This document shows positions 9,059 to 17,701 of a stretch of 64,000 bases of DNA, piece by piece (within the stretch, counting starts at the first letter, position 1; every line of letters starts with the position of its first letter). The stretch lies in contig NZ_JAMXSS010000002.1 of the NCBI RefSeq assembly GCF_024124825.1, forward strand, positions 1,488,001 to 1,552,000, given 5' to 3'. Source of the stretch: Arthrobacter sp. H16F315 (GTDB lineage Bacteria; Actinomycetota; Actinomycetes; Actinomycetales; Micrococcaceae). The translations under genes and the position numbers were made by a program. Below the pieces are notes generated by a model. That model had not been told where the DNA came from. It saw nothing but the letters and a program-made list of their open reading frames with translations, and ran no database searches.

Positions 9059-10291
9059 ATGATTGTTCTCCGACAGACCGCCGCTGAAACGGCCGCAGCC
9101 ACCGGCCGCCGTCGTGCGTCCTTCCACCCGCTGGCCGTGGATGAGGTCCGCCGGCTCACCGATGATGCGATCGAGGTGACCTTCGGCGTTCCGGCCGAGC
9201 TCGCGGGCCAGTTCGATTACCTCCCGGGCCAGTACGTTGCCCTGCGCACCACCCTCCCGGATGAGTCCGGCGAGCCGAAGGAAGTCCGGCGCAGCTACTC
9301 GATCTGCGCCGAGCCGAGGAGCTTTGCGGACGGCAGCAGCGAAATCCGGGTCGCGATCAAGAAGGACCTGGGCGGGCAGTTCTCCACCTGGGCGAACGCC
9401 GAGCTCACGGCCGGGGACGTGCTGGACGTGATGAGCCCGATGGGTGCGTTTGTGTCCCGGCACGGCCGGGACGGCAAAGAGCAGAACCTGATGAACTCGA
9501 TGAACCATCCGGAGGACATGGCCAGCGAGCTGGCGGGGGAGCCCGGCTCATTCGTCGCGATCGCCGCCGGTTCCGGGATTACCCCGGTAATCGCGATTGC
9601 CCGCACGCTGCTCGCCGCACACCCCGAAACCCGCTTTGACCTTGTCTATGCCAACAAGGCCGCGATGGATGTGATGTTCCTGGAGGAACTCGCCGACCTG
9701 AAGGACAAGTACCCGGCCCGGCTCGCGTTGCACCACGTGCTCTCCCGGGAACAGCGGATCGCCCCGCTGCTGAGCGGCCGGATCGACGCGGAAAAGCTGC
9801 AGGCCCTGCTGGGGACCGCCATCCACGCCGAGGACGTCGACGAGTGGTTCCTGTGCGGCCCGTTCGAACTCGTCCAACTCTGCCGGGATACCCTGGCCGA
9901 GCGCGGCGTCAACCCGGAACAGGTCCGTTTCGAACTGTTCAGCACCGGTAAGCCGGACCGCCCCGAAGGCAATGCCGGCCGCCCGGTGATTGTGGACGAA
10001 TCCCAGTCCACGTACAAGATCACCTTCAAGCTGGACGGCCTCCAGGGCGAGGTGGCCAGCCCGACCCACGCCCGTGAATCCGTCCTGAACGCGGCGCTCC
10101 GCGTCCGCCCGGACGTACCGTTCGCGTGTGCCGGCGGCGTCTGTGGAACCTGCCGTGCCAAAGTGGTCACCGGTGCCGTCACAATGGATGAGAATTACGC
10201 GCTGGAACAGGACGAACTGGACAAGGGCTACGTGCTCACCTGCCAATCCCACCCCACGACGCCGGAAGTCACCGTCGACTTCGACGTCTAA
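9059..10291 (+). CDS. paaE: 1,2-phenylacetyl-CoA epoxidase reductase PaaE
   Basis: The 410-residue protein has an FNR-like FAD domain (RRSYSIC, residues about 80-86), an NAD(P) domain (AAGSGITPVIAIA) and a C-terminal plant-type [2Fe-2S] ferredoxin domain (CAGGVCGTCRAK, then the fourth cysteine in TCQS). It passes electrons from NADPH to PaaA. It follows paaD by 9 bases with an AAGGAAA ribosome binding site. An insert rich in Met/Asn/His near residues 142-160 (NLMNSMNHPEDM) lengthens it relative to the E. coli enzyme. Confidence 0.96.
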   Translation: MIVLRQTAAETAAATGRRRASFHPLAVDEVRRLTDDAIEVTFGVPAELAGQFDYLPGQYVALRTTLPDESGEPKEVRRSYSICAEPRSFADGSSEIRVAIKKDLGGQFSTWANAELTAGDVLDVMSPMGAFVSRHGRDGKEQNLMNSMNHPEDMASELAGEPGSFVAIAAGSGITPVIAIARTLLAAHPETRFDLVYANKAAMDVMFLEELADLKDKYPARLALHHVLSREQRIAPLLSGRIDAEKLQALLGTAIHAEDVDEWFLCGPFELVQLCRDTLAERGVNPEQVRFELFSTGKPDRPEGNAGRPVIVDESQSTYKITFKLDGLQGEVASPTHARESVLNAALRVRPDVPFACAGGVCGTCRAKVVTGAVTMDENYALEQDELDKGYVLTCQSHPTTPEVTVDFDV

Positions 10292-10330
10292 CGGACCAAC
10301 CCCGACTCCCGCCCCGACCCCAGGAGCCCC

Positions 10331-11110
10331 ATGATTTCCCTCTCCATCGCCGACGGCATCGCCGAGATCGTCCTGAACGCCCCCTACAAGCTCAACGCGC
10401 TGGACGAGCAGGCGCTGCGGGATCTGTCACAGGCGTACGACGACGCCGCTGCCGCAGCCGCCCGCGGAGAGGTGCGTGCGCTGCTCCTGAGGGGAGAGGG
10501 ACGGGCCTTCTGCGCGGGCCGGGACATCGCCGGCGTGACGCCGGAAACGGATGACGTCCAGGGCTATCTCGGCGGGTTGCTGCAGCCGCTCCTGAAGAAG
10601 ATGTCCGCCTTTCCGGCGCCCACCTTCGCGGCAGCCCAAGGAGCCTGCCTGGGGGTAGGACTGGGCCTGCTGCTGGCCACTGACGTGGTGTATGTGGCGG
10701 AGAACGCCAAGTTCGGCTCCCCGTTCGCCAACCTCGGTGCCACCCTCGATTCGGGTGGCCACTGGTACTTCACCGAACGCCTCGGTATGCACCGGACGCT
10801 GGACCTGATTTATACGGCGGAGCTGATGAGCGGTGCTGACGCCGTGGCGCAGGGAATGTTCTCCCGGGCCATGCCCGCAGCTGGCCTCCTGGCGGACACC
10901 CGCGCCATCGTGGCGAAGGCCGCCACAGGCGCTACCAGTGCCTTCACCGCCAGCAAGGACCTCGTGGCGCACATCCGGGACCAGCGGCTGGGCCTGTGGG
11001 AGTCCATGGCAGAGGAAAACGCCGAGCAGGCACGGCTCTGCAACACCACGGACTACGCTGAGGGGTTCCTGGCGTTCCAGGAGAAGCGGACGCCGGTTTT
11101 CAAGGGGTAA
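10331..11110 (+). CDS. Enoyl-CoA hydratase/isomerase family protein (PaaG-like)
   Basis: The 259-residue crotonase-fold protein has the oxyanion-hole segments CAGRDIAGV and GACLGVGLGLLLATD. Its place directly after paaE suggests the ring-1,2-epoxyphenylacetyl-CoA isomerase (PaaG) or enoyl-CoA hydratase (PaaF) step. Motifs alone do not separate these. The ATG is preceded by AGGAGCCC. The next steps of the pathway (paaZ, paaJ, paaH, paaK) are not in the window, so the catabolon continues elsewhere. Confidence 0.88.
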   Translation: MISLSIADGIAEIVLNAPYKLNALDEQALRDLSQAYDDAAAAAARGEVRALLLRGEGRAFCAGRDIAGVTPETDDVQGYLGGLLQPLLKKMSAFPAPTFAAAQGACLGVGLGLLLATDVVYVAENAKFGSPFANLGATLDSGGHWYFTERLGMHRTLDLIYTAELMSGADAVAQGMFSRAMPAAGLLADTRAIVAKAATGATSAFTASKDLVAHIRDQRLGLWESMAEENAEQARLCNTTDYAEGFLAFQEKRTPVFKG

Positions 11111-11185
11111 AAACGACTGTCGCCGGGCGACAGGCCCGGCTGCTTCGCTTTTATCGAAGCCATTCTCATTTCGAAGGTGTCCTTG

Positions 11186-11191
11186 TAGGGT
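11186..11191 (+). promoter_or_regulatory. -10 box of a likely leaderless galU promoter
   Basis: TAGGGT ends 6 bases before the galU ATG. TTCTCA (11163-11168) lies 17 bases upstream as a weak -35 box. No ribosome binding site is seen, so the transcript probably starts at or next to the ATG. Confidence 0.45.
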
Positions 11192-11197
11192 TCGGTT

Positions 11198-12088
11198 ATG
11201 ACTTTGGGGAAACCGGTAACTAAGGCTGTCATTCCTGCCGCCGGACTGGGAACACGCTTCCTGCCCGCCACCAAAGCCATGCCGAAGGAAATGCTCCCGG
11301 TAGTCGACCAGCCGGCCATCCAGTACGTCGTGGAGGAAGCCGTCCGCGCCGGACTGACGGACCTGCTGATGATTACCGGCCGGCAGAAGCGCGCCCTCGA
11401 GGACCACTTTGACCGGGAGCCCAGCCTGGAACGTGCCCTGGAACTCAAGGGTGACCATGAGAAACTCGCGGCCGTCCAGCACGCATCCGCCCTGGGGCCG
11501 CTTTACTATGTGCGCCAGGGAGACCCGCGGGGACTCGGCCATGCCGTCCTGTGTGCCCGTCAGCATATCGGCGCGGAGCCCTTCGCTGTGCTGCTGGGCG
11601 ATGATTTGATTGACGAACGCGATGAGTTGCTGAGCACCATGATCGAGGTGCAGGCCCGGGCGGGTGGCTCGGTGGTTGCCCTGATCGAGGTGGACCCCGC
11701 CGAAATCAGCGCTTACGGCTGCGCAGACGTCTCGGTCATCGCCGGCGAAGACCATGTGCGGGTTAACCGGCTGGTGGAAAAACCCTCGATCGCCGATGCG
11801 CCCTCCAACCTTGCCGTGATCGGCCGCTACGTCCTGCACCCGGCGGTGTTTGACGTGCTGGAGGAAACAGGACCCGGCCGCGGCGGAGAAATCCAGCTCA
11901 CGGACGCACTGCAGACGTTGGCCACCTCAAGCTGCGAGGGCGGCGGGGTCAGCGGAGTGGTCTTTAAGGGCCGCCGCTATGACACCGGCGACAAGCTCAG
12001 CTACCTGAAGGCGGTCATCTCGATTGCCTCGGAACGGGTCGAATTCGGCGAGGAGCTCAAAGCCTGGATGAAGGCCTTCGTTAACTGA
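11198..12088 (+). CDS. galU: UTP-glucose-1-phosphate uridylyltransferase
   Basis: The 296-residue protein carries the nucleotidyltransferase signature AAGLGTRFLPATKAMPKEML (residues about 12-31), the base-binding GDDLIDE and the C-terminal VEKPSIADAPSNLAVIGRYVL region typical of bacterial GalU. It makes UDP-glucose for trehalose, glycolipids and wall polymers. It stands alone, with 87 bases to the paa genes and a probable leaderless promoter. The stop codon sits in a 15-bp direct duplication (12083-12110), so an in-frame second TGA follows 15 bases later. Confidence 0.96.
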   Translation: MTLGKPVTKAVIPAAGLGTRFLPATKAMPKEMLPVVDQPAIQYVVEEAVRAGLTDLLMITGRQKRALEDHFDREPSLERALELKGDHEKLAAVQHASALGPLYYVRQGDPRGLGHAVLCARQHIGAEPFAVLLGDDLIDERDELLSTMIEVQARAGGSVVALIEVDPAEISAYGCADVSVIAGEDHVRVNRLVEKPSIADAPSNLAVIGRYVLHPAVFDVLEETGPGRGGEIQLTDALQTLATSSCEGGGVSGVVFKGRRYDTGDKLSYLKAVISIASERVEFGEELKAWMKAFVN

Positions 12089-12118
12089 AACCGCGTCAAC
12101 TGAAACCGCGACGCCAGG

Positions 12119-12583
12119 CTAGCGCGTATCGACATCCTCAAACACCAGGAACGTCTGGGTGTCCAGCACCCCTGGCATGGACTGCAGCTGGTCGAAGATC
12201 ACCCGGCGCAGATCGATGTTGTCCACGGCGCGCACCAGCAGGATGACATCGAAGTCGCCACCCACCAGGGCGATGTGATGCACCTCTGGAATGGCGCGCA
12301 GCAGTTCCCGCAGTTCCCGCCAGGAATGCTGGCGGACCTTCAGGGTGACGTAGGCCGAGGACTTCAGGCCGGCCTTAATCGGATCGACCAGTGCCGTGAA
12401 CTTGGTCAGCACACCCTCGCCGGTCAGCCTGGCGATCCGTGTGTAGGCGTGGGCCCGGGAGATGTGGACATTCTCCGCGACCTGCGTGACGGACATCCGC
12501 CCGTCCCTGGTCAGTTCCGCGATGATGTTCCGGTCCACATCATCCAAGGGCACCGCGGCCTGGTCCGCCCCGTCCTCTGCCAT
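12119..12583 (-). CDS. Lrp/AsnC family regulator, probably of the adjacent bkd operon
   Basis: The start at ATG 12583 is chosen because an N-terminal winged-helix domain (LDDVDRNIIAELTRDGRMS, then the recognition helix HISRAHAYTRIARL) begins shortly after it. This gives 154 residues. The C-terminal AsnC ligand-binding domain includes VHHIALVGGDFDVILLV. It is divergent from the branched-chain dehydrogenase operon across a 159-base gap. By analogy with BkdR proteins it probably senses a branched-chain amino acid and controls that operon. No operator could be placed with confidence. Confidence 0.9.
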   Translation of the reverse strand: MAEDGADQAAVPLDDVDRNIIAELTRDGRMSVTQVAENVHISRAHAYTRIARLTGEGVLTKFTALVDPIKAGLKSSAYVTLKVRQHSWRELRELLRAIPEVHHIALVGGDFDVILLVRAVDNIDLRRVIFDQLQSMPGVLDTQTFLVFEDVDTR

Positions 12584-12742
12584 TTGTCCACAACCCCCGC
12601 CGGTAATCCAGCTCACATCTACGATTTGTCTTCTAGAGTAAGGCAATTCTCTGGACTTCTCCACGATTTCCGCGAGAGCTGGATACGAAACATCGCCCAG
12701 CCCCATACTTGGAGTGAATAGTGGCTACAGAAGGACGGACCA

Positions 12743-13960
12743 ATGACGATCTCCGCAGACCACCCTGCGCAGCCCGCAGCGCAGGACCAGATGGCAGGCG
12801 CGGCCAATGAGGCCGTGCGCAAGTTCGGCATCACGGTCGAGGACTACATGCTGCCCGCCCGGCACCAGATCCAAATGGTGGGTCCGGACGGCACACTGAA
12901 CCCCCACACCGAGCAAGGCACCCAGCCCGGCCACGAGTACAGCCTGCCCGGCGAGGCGGAACTGATGGCCGCTTACGAGCAGCTCGTCGTCGGGCGCCGC
13001 GTCAACGATCAGAACTCAGCCCTCGTCCGGCAGGGCAGGATGGCGGTCTACCCCTCCAGCCACGGCCAGGAGGCCTGCCAGGTCGCAGCGGCACTCTGCC
13101 TGTCCGACGGCGACTGGATGTTCCCCACCTATCGTGACTCCGTGGCCGTGATGGCACGCGGTGTGGATCCCGTCCAGACCATGACGCTGTTCCGCGGCGA
13201 CTGGCACGGCGGCTACAACCCCGCCGAGCACAAGGTCGGGATCCAGTGCACCCCGCTGACCACCCAGCTCCTGCACGGCGTCGGCGTCGCCCACGCCGCC
13301 AAACTCCGCGGCGAGGACACCGTTGTCCTGGCCATGTGCGGGGACGGCGCCACCAGCGAAGGCGACTTCCACGAGGCACTGAACTTCGCGGCCGTCTTCC
13401 ACCTGCCGGTTGTGTTCTTCGTCCAGAACAACCAGTACGCGATCTCCGTGCCGCTCGCGCACCAGTCGGTCGCACCGTCGCTCGCCCACAAGGCCGTGGG
13501 TTACGGGATGGCCGGCGAACGGGTGGACGGCAACGACATCGTGGCCCTCCTCGCGGTGCTGGGCCGGGCGGTCAAGCTGGCCCGGGAAGGCTCCGGACCG
13601 CTGCTTGTCGAGGCCCACACGTACCGGATGCAGGCCCACACCAACGCCGACGACGCCACCCGCTACCGGCAGGACAGCGAGGTCGCCGAATGGGTGGCGA
13701 AAGACCCGCTGAGCCGGATGAAGACCTACCTGACGGACCGGGGACTGCTCGATGACGGCCGCACCGCCGCGATCGCAGAGAAGGCCGAAGCCGTTGCCAC
13801 GCAGCTGCGCGAAGGACTCAGCGAGGAGGTCCCCGTCGATCCGCAGGACCTGTTCAAATACGTCTTCTCTACTCCCACTCCCCAGTTGAAGGAGCAGTCC
13901 GCAATGCTCGCCGACGAACTCGCCCGGGACGCCGCATCAACGACGGAGGCCGCGAAATGA
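12743..13960 (+). CDS. bkdA: Branched-chain 2-oxoacid dehydrogenase E1 component, alpha subunit
   Basis: The 405-residue protein has the thiamine diphosphate motif starting GDGATSEGDF and ending FFVQNN (GDG-x(about 25)-NN), preceded by GQEACQVAAAL. RYRQDSEVAEW marks the phosphorylation-loop region of E1alpha proteins. It decarboxylates 2-oxoacids from leucine, isoleucine and valine (or pyruvate; motifs do not fully decide). The divergent AsnC regulator and the lack of an E3 gene favour the branched-chain type. An AAGGA ribosome binding site precedes the ATG. It overlaps the beta-subunit gene by 4 bases. Confidence 0.93.
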   Translation: MTISADHPAQPAAQDQMAGAANEAVRKFGITVEDYMLPARHQIQMVGPDGTLNPHTEQGTQPGHEYSLPGEAELMAAYEQLVVGRRVNDQNSALVRQGRMAVYPSSHGQEACQVAAALCLSDGDWMFPTYRDSVAVMARGVDPVQTMTLFRGDWHGGYNPAEHKVGIQCTPLTTQLLHGVGVAHAAKLRGEDTVVLAMCGDGATSEGDFHEALNFAAVFHLPVVFFVQNNQYAISVPLAHQSVAPSLAHKAVGYGMAGERVDGNDIVALLAVLGRAVKLAREGSGPLLVEAHTYRMQAHTNADDATRYRQDSEVAEWVAKDPLSRMKTYLTDRGLLDDGRTAAIAEKAEAVATQLREGLSEEVPVDPQDLFKYVFSTPTPQLKEQSAMLADELARDAASTTEAAK

Positions 13961-15081
13961 GCCCCACCATCACCACCTCGTCCGAGGCGAACGGCAACGT
14001 CAGCGCCGCGACCGCTCAGGCCGCGGCAGCGGCAGCCGCCAAGGCAGCGGTCAAGGCCGAGCAGACCGGCCCGCAGACCATTACCCTGGCCAAGGCCCTG
14101 AATGCCGCCATGGCCGACGCCATGCACGCCGACCCCTCGGTCCTGGTCTTCGGCGAGGACGTTGGTATGCTCGGCGGCGTCTTCCGCATCACCGACGGCC
14201 TGACCAAAACCTTCGGCAAGAGCCGCTGCTTCGACACCCCGCTGGCCGAGTCCGGCATTGTCGGCATGGCCGTGGGTATGGCGATGAACGGCATGCGCCC
14301 GGTCATCGAGATGCAGTTCGACGCCTTCGCCTACCCGGCGTTCGAACAGATCGTCAGCCACGTGGCCAAGATGCACAACCGCACCAAGGGCGGCGTGAAG
14401 CTGCCCATGGTCATCCGGGTTCCCTACGCCGGCGGCATCGGGGGAGTGGAGCACCACTGCGACTCCTCCGAGGCCTACTACGCCCACACCGCCGGGCTTA
14501 AGGTCTTCACCCCGGCCACTGTGGCGGACGGCTACCGGATGCTCCGCGAGGCCATCGATTCCGATGACCCGGTGATGTTTATGGAGCCGAAGAAGCTCTA
14601 CTGGTCCAAGGACCAGGTGGACCTGGACGCGCTCCGGGCCGAACATGCCGCGAACACCGAACGCGGCACGTCCTCGGAAGGCCGCGCCGCCGTCGCCCGC
14701 CCCGGCACCGACGCGACGCTGATCGCGTATGGACCGTCCGTCCCGACGGCGCTGGCTGCTGCTGCCGCCGCCGCCGAGGAAGGCCGCTCGCTGGAAGTGA
14801 TCGACGTCCGCTCGATTGTGCCCTTCGACGACGAGACGGTCTGCGCCTCGGTCCGCAAGACCGGCCGCGCGGTGGTTATCGCCGAAGCGCACGGCTTCGC
14901 CTCGGTGGCCTCCGAGATCGTTGCCCGGGTCCAGGAACGCTGTTTCCACCACCTCGCCGCGCCGATCCGCCGGGTCACGGGCTTTGATGTGCCGTACCCG
15001 GCACCCAAGCTCGAGCACTACTACCTGCCCGGCGTGGACCGTATCCTCGACGCCGTTGACGACCTCCAGTGGGAGAACTGA
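13957..15081 (+). CDS. bkdB: Branched-chain 2-oxoacid dehydrogenase E1 component, beta subunit
   Basis: The 374-residue protein shows the beta-subunit signature FGEDVGMLGGVFRITDGL (near residues 64-81), IGGVEHHCDSSEAYYAH and the transketolase C-terminal domain with VPFDDETV. About 40 residues of Ala-rich sequence precede the fold. It forms the alpha2beta2 E1 with the preceding gene and overlaps it (ATGA), so expression is coupled. The C-terminus PAPKLEHYYLPGVDRIL is standard. Confidence 0.94.
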   Translation: MSPTITTSSEANGNVSAATAQAAAAAAAKAAVKAEQTGPQTITLAKALNAAMADAMHADPSVLVFGEDVGMLGGVFRITDGLTKTFGKSRCFDTPLAESGIVGMAVGMAMNGMRPVIEMQFDAFAYPAFEQIVSHVAKMHNRTKGGVKLPMVIRVPYAGGIGGVEHHCDSSEAYYAHTAGLKVFTPATVADGYRMLREAIDSDDPVMFMEPKKLYWSKDQVDLDALRAEHAANTERGTSSEGRAAVARPGTDATLIAYGPSVPTALAAAAAAAEEGRSLEVIDVRSIVPFDDETVCASVRKTGRAVVIAEAHGFASVASEIVARVQERCFHHLAAPIRRVTGFDVPYPAPKLEHYYLPGVDRILDAVDDLQWEN

Positions 15082-15083
15082 CC

Positions 15084-16526
15084 ATGAGCGAACCGAAAGT
15101 ATTCCTCCTCCCGGACCTTGGTGAGGGCCTCACCGAAGCCGAACTGGTCAGCTGGCTCGTGAAGGTGGGCGACGAAATCCGCGTCGACCAGCCGATCGCC
15201 GAGGTGGAGACGGCCAAGTCCATGGTCGAGGTGCCCTCCCCTTACGCCGGCACCGTCGCCGTGCTGCACGGCGAGCCGGGCCAGACGCTCGACGTCGGGA
15301 AGCCGCTGATCTCGGTGATGCCGGTTGGTGCGGCTCCCGCGGTTGAGTCTGCCGCAGCCCCGGTGGCTGAGCCGGCCGCAACCCAAGATGCCGCGGCAGA
15401 GACCTACCGCGAGGAGGAGAAGGCCGGGTCCGGGAATGTCCTCATTGGGTACGGGACTCCGGGCGGGCATGGGGTTGCCCGGCGGACCCGGGCTTCCAAG
15501 CGGGCTGTGGCGCAGGTGCCTGAGGCCGAGAAAGCTGCCGATGATCTGTTGCTTATGCGGACCCGGGTTCCCGGGAAGCTGGGGGCTGTGATTTCTCCGC
15601 TGGTCCGGCGGATGGCTCGGGACCATGGGGTTGATTTGGGGGATCTCCAAGGTTCGGGAGCCAGCGGGCTTATTATGCGCCGCGACGTTGAGGCGTTCAT
15701 CAAGCCGGCGCCTGTGGTTGAGCCTGCCGGAACCAGGCCGGTCGAAACGCCGGCGGTATCAACGGATGTGGCTGCCGCGATCACGGACACGGATGCCCGC
15801 ACGGGGCTTGGGATCTCCGGACGCACGGCTGTCCGCGGCGTGCGCAAGGCCGTCGCGGCGAACATGGCGCGCAGCCGGTCCGAGATCCCGGAGGCCACGG
15901 TCTGGGTCGATGTCGACGCCACGGCGCTGGTGGAGCTGCGCGCCGCGCTGAAGAACGCCGACCCGGACCACACCCCGGGCTTGCTGGCGTTCATTGCCCG
16001 CTTTGTTACTGCCGGCCTCAAGAAGTTTCCGGAGTTGAACTCCCGGATCGTCAGCGCCGGGGACACCGCCGGTGGGGCCGGCCAGGAGATCGTGGCCTTC
16101 GACGGCGTCAACCTCGGTTTTGCGGCCCAGACCGACCGCGGCCTGATGGTGCCGTCCGTGCGCAACGCTGACAAACTCAGCGCCCGCGAACTGGACGCCG
16201 AAATCCGGCGGCTCACCGGCGTCGTCCGCGAGGGCAAGGCAACCCCCGCGGAACTGGGCAGCGGCACGTTCACGCTAAACAACTACGGCGTCTTTGGGGT
16301 CGACGGCTCGGCCGCGATCATCAACCACCCCGAGGTAGGCATCCTCGGCGTCGGGCGGATCATCGACAAGCCCTGGGTAGTTAACGGCGAACTCGCCGTG
16401 CGCAAGGTCACCGAGCTGACGCTCACCTTCGACCACCGTGTCTGCGACGGCGGAACCGCTGGCGGCTTCCTGCGTTTTGTGGCCGACGCGATCGAGAACC
16501 CGGGGTCGGTACTGGCCGACTTGTGA
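15084..16526 (+). CDS. bkdC: Dihydrolipoamide acyltransferase (E2) of the 2-oxoacid dehydrogenase
   Basis: The start at ATG 15084 has GGGAG 9 bases upstream; an in-frame GTG 15 bases earlier lacks one. The 480-residue protein has a lipoyl domain with the modified lysine in EVETAKSMVEVP, a Pro/Ala/Glu linker, a peripheral subunit-binding domain (SPLVRRMARDHGVDL) and a C-terminal acyltransferase domain ending in FDHRVCDGG, the DHRxxDG active site. It takes the acyl group from E1 and passes it to CoA. E3 (lipoamide dehydrogenase) must come from elsewhere. Confidence 0.95.
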   Translation: MSEPKVFLLPDLGEGLTEAELVSWLVKVGDEIRVDQPIAEVETAKSMVEVPSPYAGTVAVLHGEPGQTLDVGKPLISVMPVGAAPAVESAAAPVAEPAATQDAAAETYREEEKAGSGNVLIGYGTPGGHGVARRTRASKRAVAQVPEAEKAADDLLLMRTRVPGKLGAVISPLVRRMARDHGVDLGDLQGSGASGLIMRRDVEAFIKPAPVVEPAGTRPVETPAVSTDVAAAITDTDARTGLGISGRTAVRGVRKAVAANMARSRSEIPEATVWVDVDATALVELRAALKNADPDHTPGLLAFIARFVTAGLKKFPELNSRIVSAGDTAGGAGQEIVAFDGVNLGFAAQTDRGLMVPSVRNADKLSARELDAEIRRLTGVVREGKATPAELGSGTFTLNNYGVFGVDGSAAIINHPEVGILGVGRIIDKPWVVNGELAVRKVTELTLTFDHRVCDGGTAGGFLRFVADAIENPGSVLADL

Positions 16527-16539
16527 GGAACGGGGAGCC

Positions 16540-16568
16540 GGACCAGCGCCTGCCGGAGGCGCTGGTCC
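16540..16568. terminator. Hairpin terminator after the bkd operon
   Basis: GGACCAGCGCC (16540-16550) and GGCGCTGGTCC (16558-16568) form a perfect 11-bp stem with a 7-base loop. It lies between the convergent E2 gene and the LysR gene and has no T-run. Confidence 0.7.
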
Positions 16569-16597
16569 GGGGGTGCAAGCGGCGGCCGGCGGCCGGA

Positions 16598-17530
16598 CTA
16601 GCGCACAGTTGCCCGCCTGATGTCCTGCCCCGGCGGCACTTTGGACAGCAAGGTCCGCGCTGCCATTTGCGCCATCTTCCGTGTTGCCGGGGAAAGATAG
16701 GCGCCCTCCCGTTGGACGAGGGCGATTGTGTCGAACAATGGTTCTGCAAAAGGGACAGCGTGAACGTTTTTCGGAAAACCCGGCGCGCTAACTATTGCGT
16801 GGGGGACAAAAGTGTCGGCCGCGCCGGCGGCAACCAGGCCCAGGGCGGTATCGACATGTTCCACCTCGATTGCCGCATCGATTTTCAGCCCCTTGAGCCG
16901 GGCACGCTCCAAAATCTGCCGCCGGGTGGGATCGCGCCAGCCGGCAAAGGCGTCATAGAGCACCAGCTTCGACTCGGCGAGTTCCTCAGTGGTCACGGGG
17001 CCGCGCGATGGGTTACGGGTAGCCGACACGTAAAAAACTTCGTCACGAAAAAGCGGCCTGACCTGGAGGCCGGCCTCTGCAACCGGCAGGACGATCAGCC
17101 CGGCCTCAATTTCGCCGGAGGCCACCGACTCGGCCACTGCCAAGGAGTTCAGTCCGATGAGGCGCACCTTCACCTTGGGGTAGCGCCGGTGAAATCGCTG
17201 CACCAGGTCGGCCAGGTCGTAGTACGCTCCGTAACGCAGAACGCCGAAGGTGCAGACGCCCCCTTCCAGCGAAGACATGGATTTCAATGCCTCCACGCCG
17301 TTGTCGAAAGAGGTGACGGACTGCAACGCATGCACCTGCAGTTCAACGGCAGCCGTCGTGGGAAGAAGGCGCCGCCCGCCCCGAATGAAGAGGCTGTGCT
17401 CAAGCTCGTGTTCCAGCCTGCTGATGAGCTCGGAGACGGAAGCCTGGCTTGTTTCCAGCTTTCGTGCCGCGGCGGTGAAAGAACCGAGCTCATAGGCGGC
17501 GAGAAAGGCCCGTAGTTGCGCAAGGGTCAT
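16598..17530 (-). CDS. LysR-family transcriptional regulator
   Basis: The 310-residue protein has a winged helix-turn-helix at residues 1-60 (LRAFLAAYELGSFTAAARKL, ETSQASVSELISRLEHEL) and a periplasmic-binding-like effector domain. A TAGAGT box (17542-17537) ends 6 bases before the ATG, suggesting a leaderless transcript. It is divergent from the histidinol-dehydrogenase-like gene, and a LysR box lies in the gap between them, so it is very likely the activator of that gene and the downstream transporter. The co-inducer is unknown but probably the transported compound or its product. Confidence 0.93.
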   Translation of the reverse strand: MTLAQLRAFLAAYELGSFTAAARKLETSQASVSELISRLEHELEHSLFIRGGRRLLPTTAAVELQVHALQSVTSFDNGVEALKSMSSLEGGVCTFGVLRYGAYYDLADLVQRFHRRYPKVKVRLIGLNSLAVAESVASGEIEAGLIVLPVAEAGLQVRPLFRDEVFYVSATRNPSRGPVTTEELAESKLVLYDAFAGWRDPTRRQILERARLKGLKIDAAIEVEHVDTALGLVAAGAADTFVPHAIVSAPGFPKNVHAVPFAEPLFDTIALVQREGAYLSPATRKMAQMAARTLLSKVPPGQDIRRATVR

Positions 17531-17621
17531 GGGCCCACTCTAGTCAGCGAGCGGAATGCGGGGGGTTTTGTGGCGCCGGGAGATACCACCGCGGGTCTGT
17601 TACCTGCGTGAAACACAAGCC

Positions 17622-17650
17622 GCCAGCCATCGGGTCACCCTATGGCTGGC
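17622..17650. promoter_or_regulatory. LysR-type operator, T-N11-A in an inverted repeat
   Basis: GCCAGCCAT (17622-17630) and ATGGCTGGC (17642-17650) are perfect complements separated by 11 bases, giving the T-N11-A core of LysR sites. The centre (17636) is 66 bases before the predicted transcription start at the hisD-like ATG, close to the usual -65 position of the LysR recognition site. Confidence 0.7.
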
Positions 17651-17666
17651 ACCCTTTAGCGTCCCG

Positions 17667-17695
17667 TTGTGCGATAGGAACGGACTGAGTAGCTT
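17667..17695 (+). promoter_or_regulatory. Promoter of the hisD-like gene
   Basis: TTGTGC (17667-17672) and TAGCTT (17690-17695) are 17 bases apart. The -10 box ends 6 bases before the ATG at 17702, so the transcript probably begins at the start codon. Confidence 0.5.
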
Positions 17696-17701
17696 GGACC
17701 T

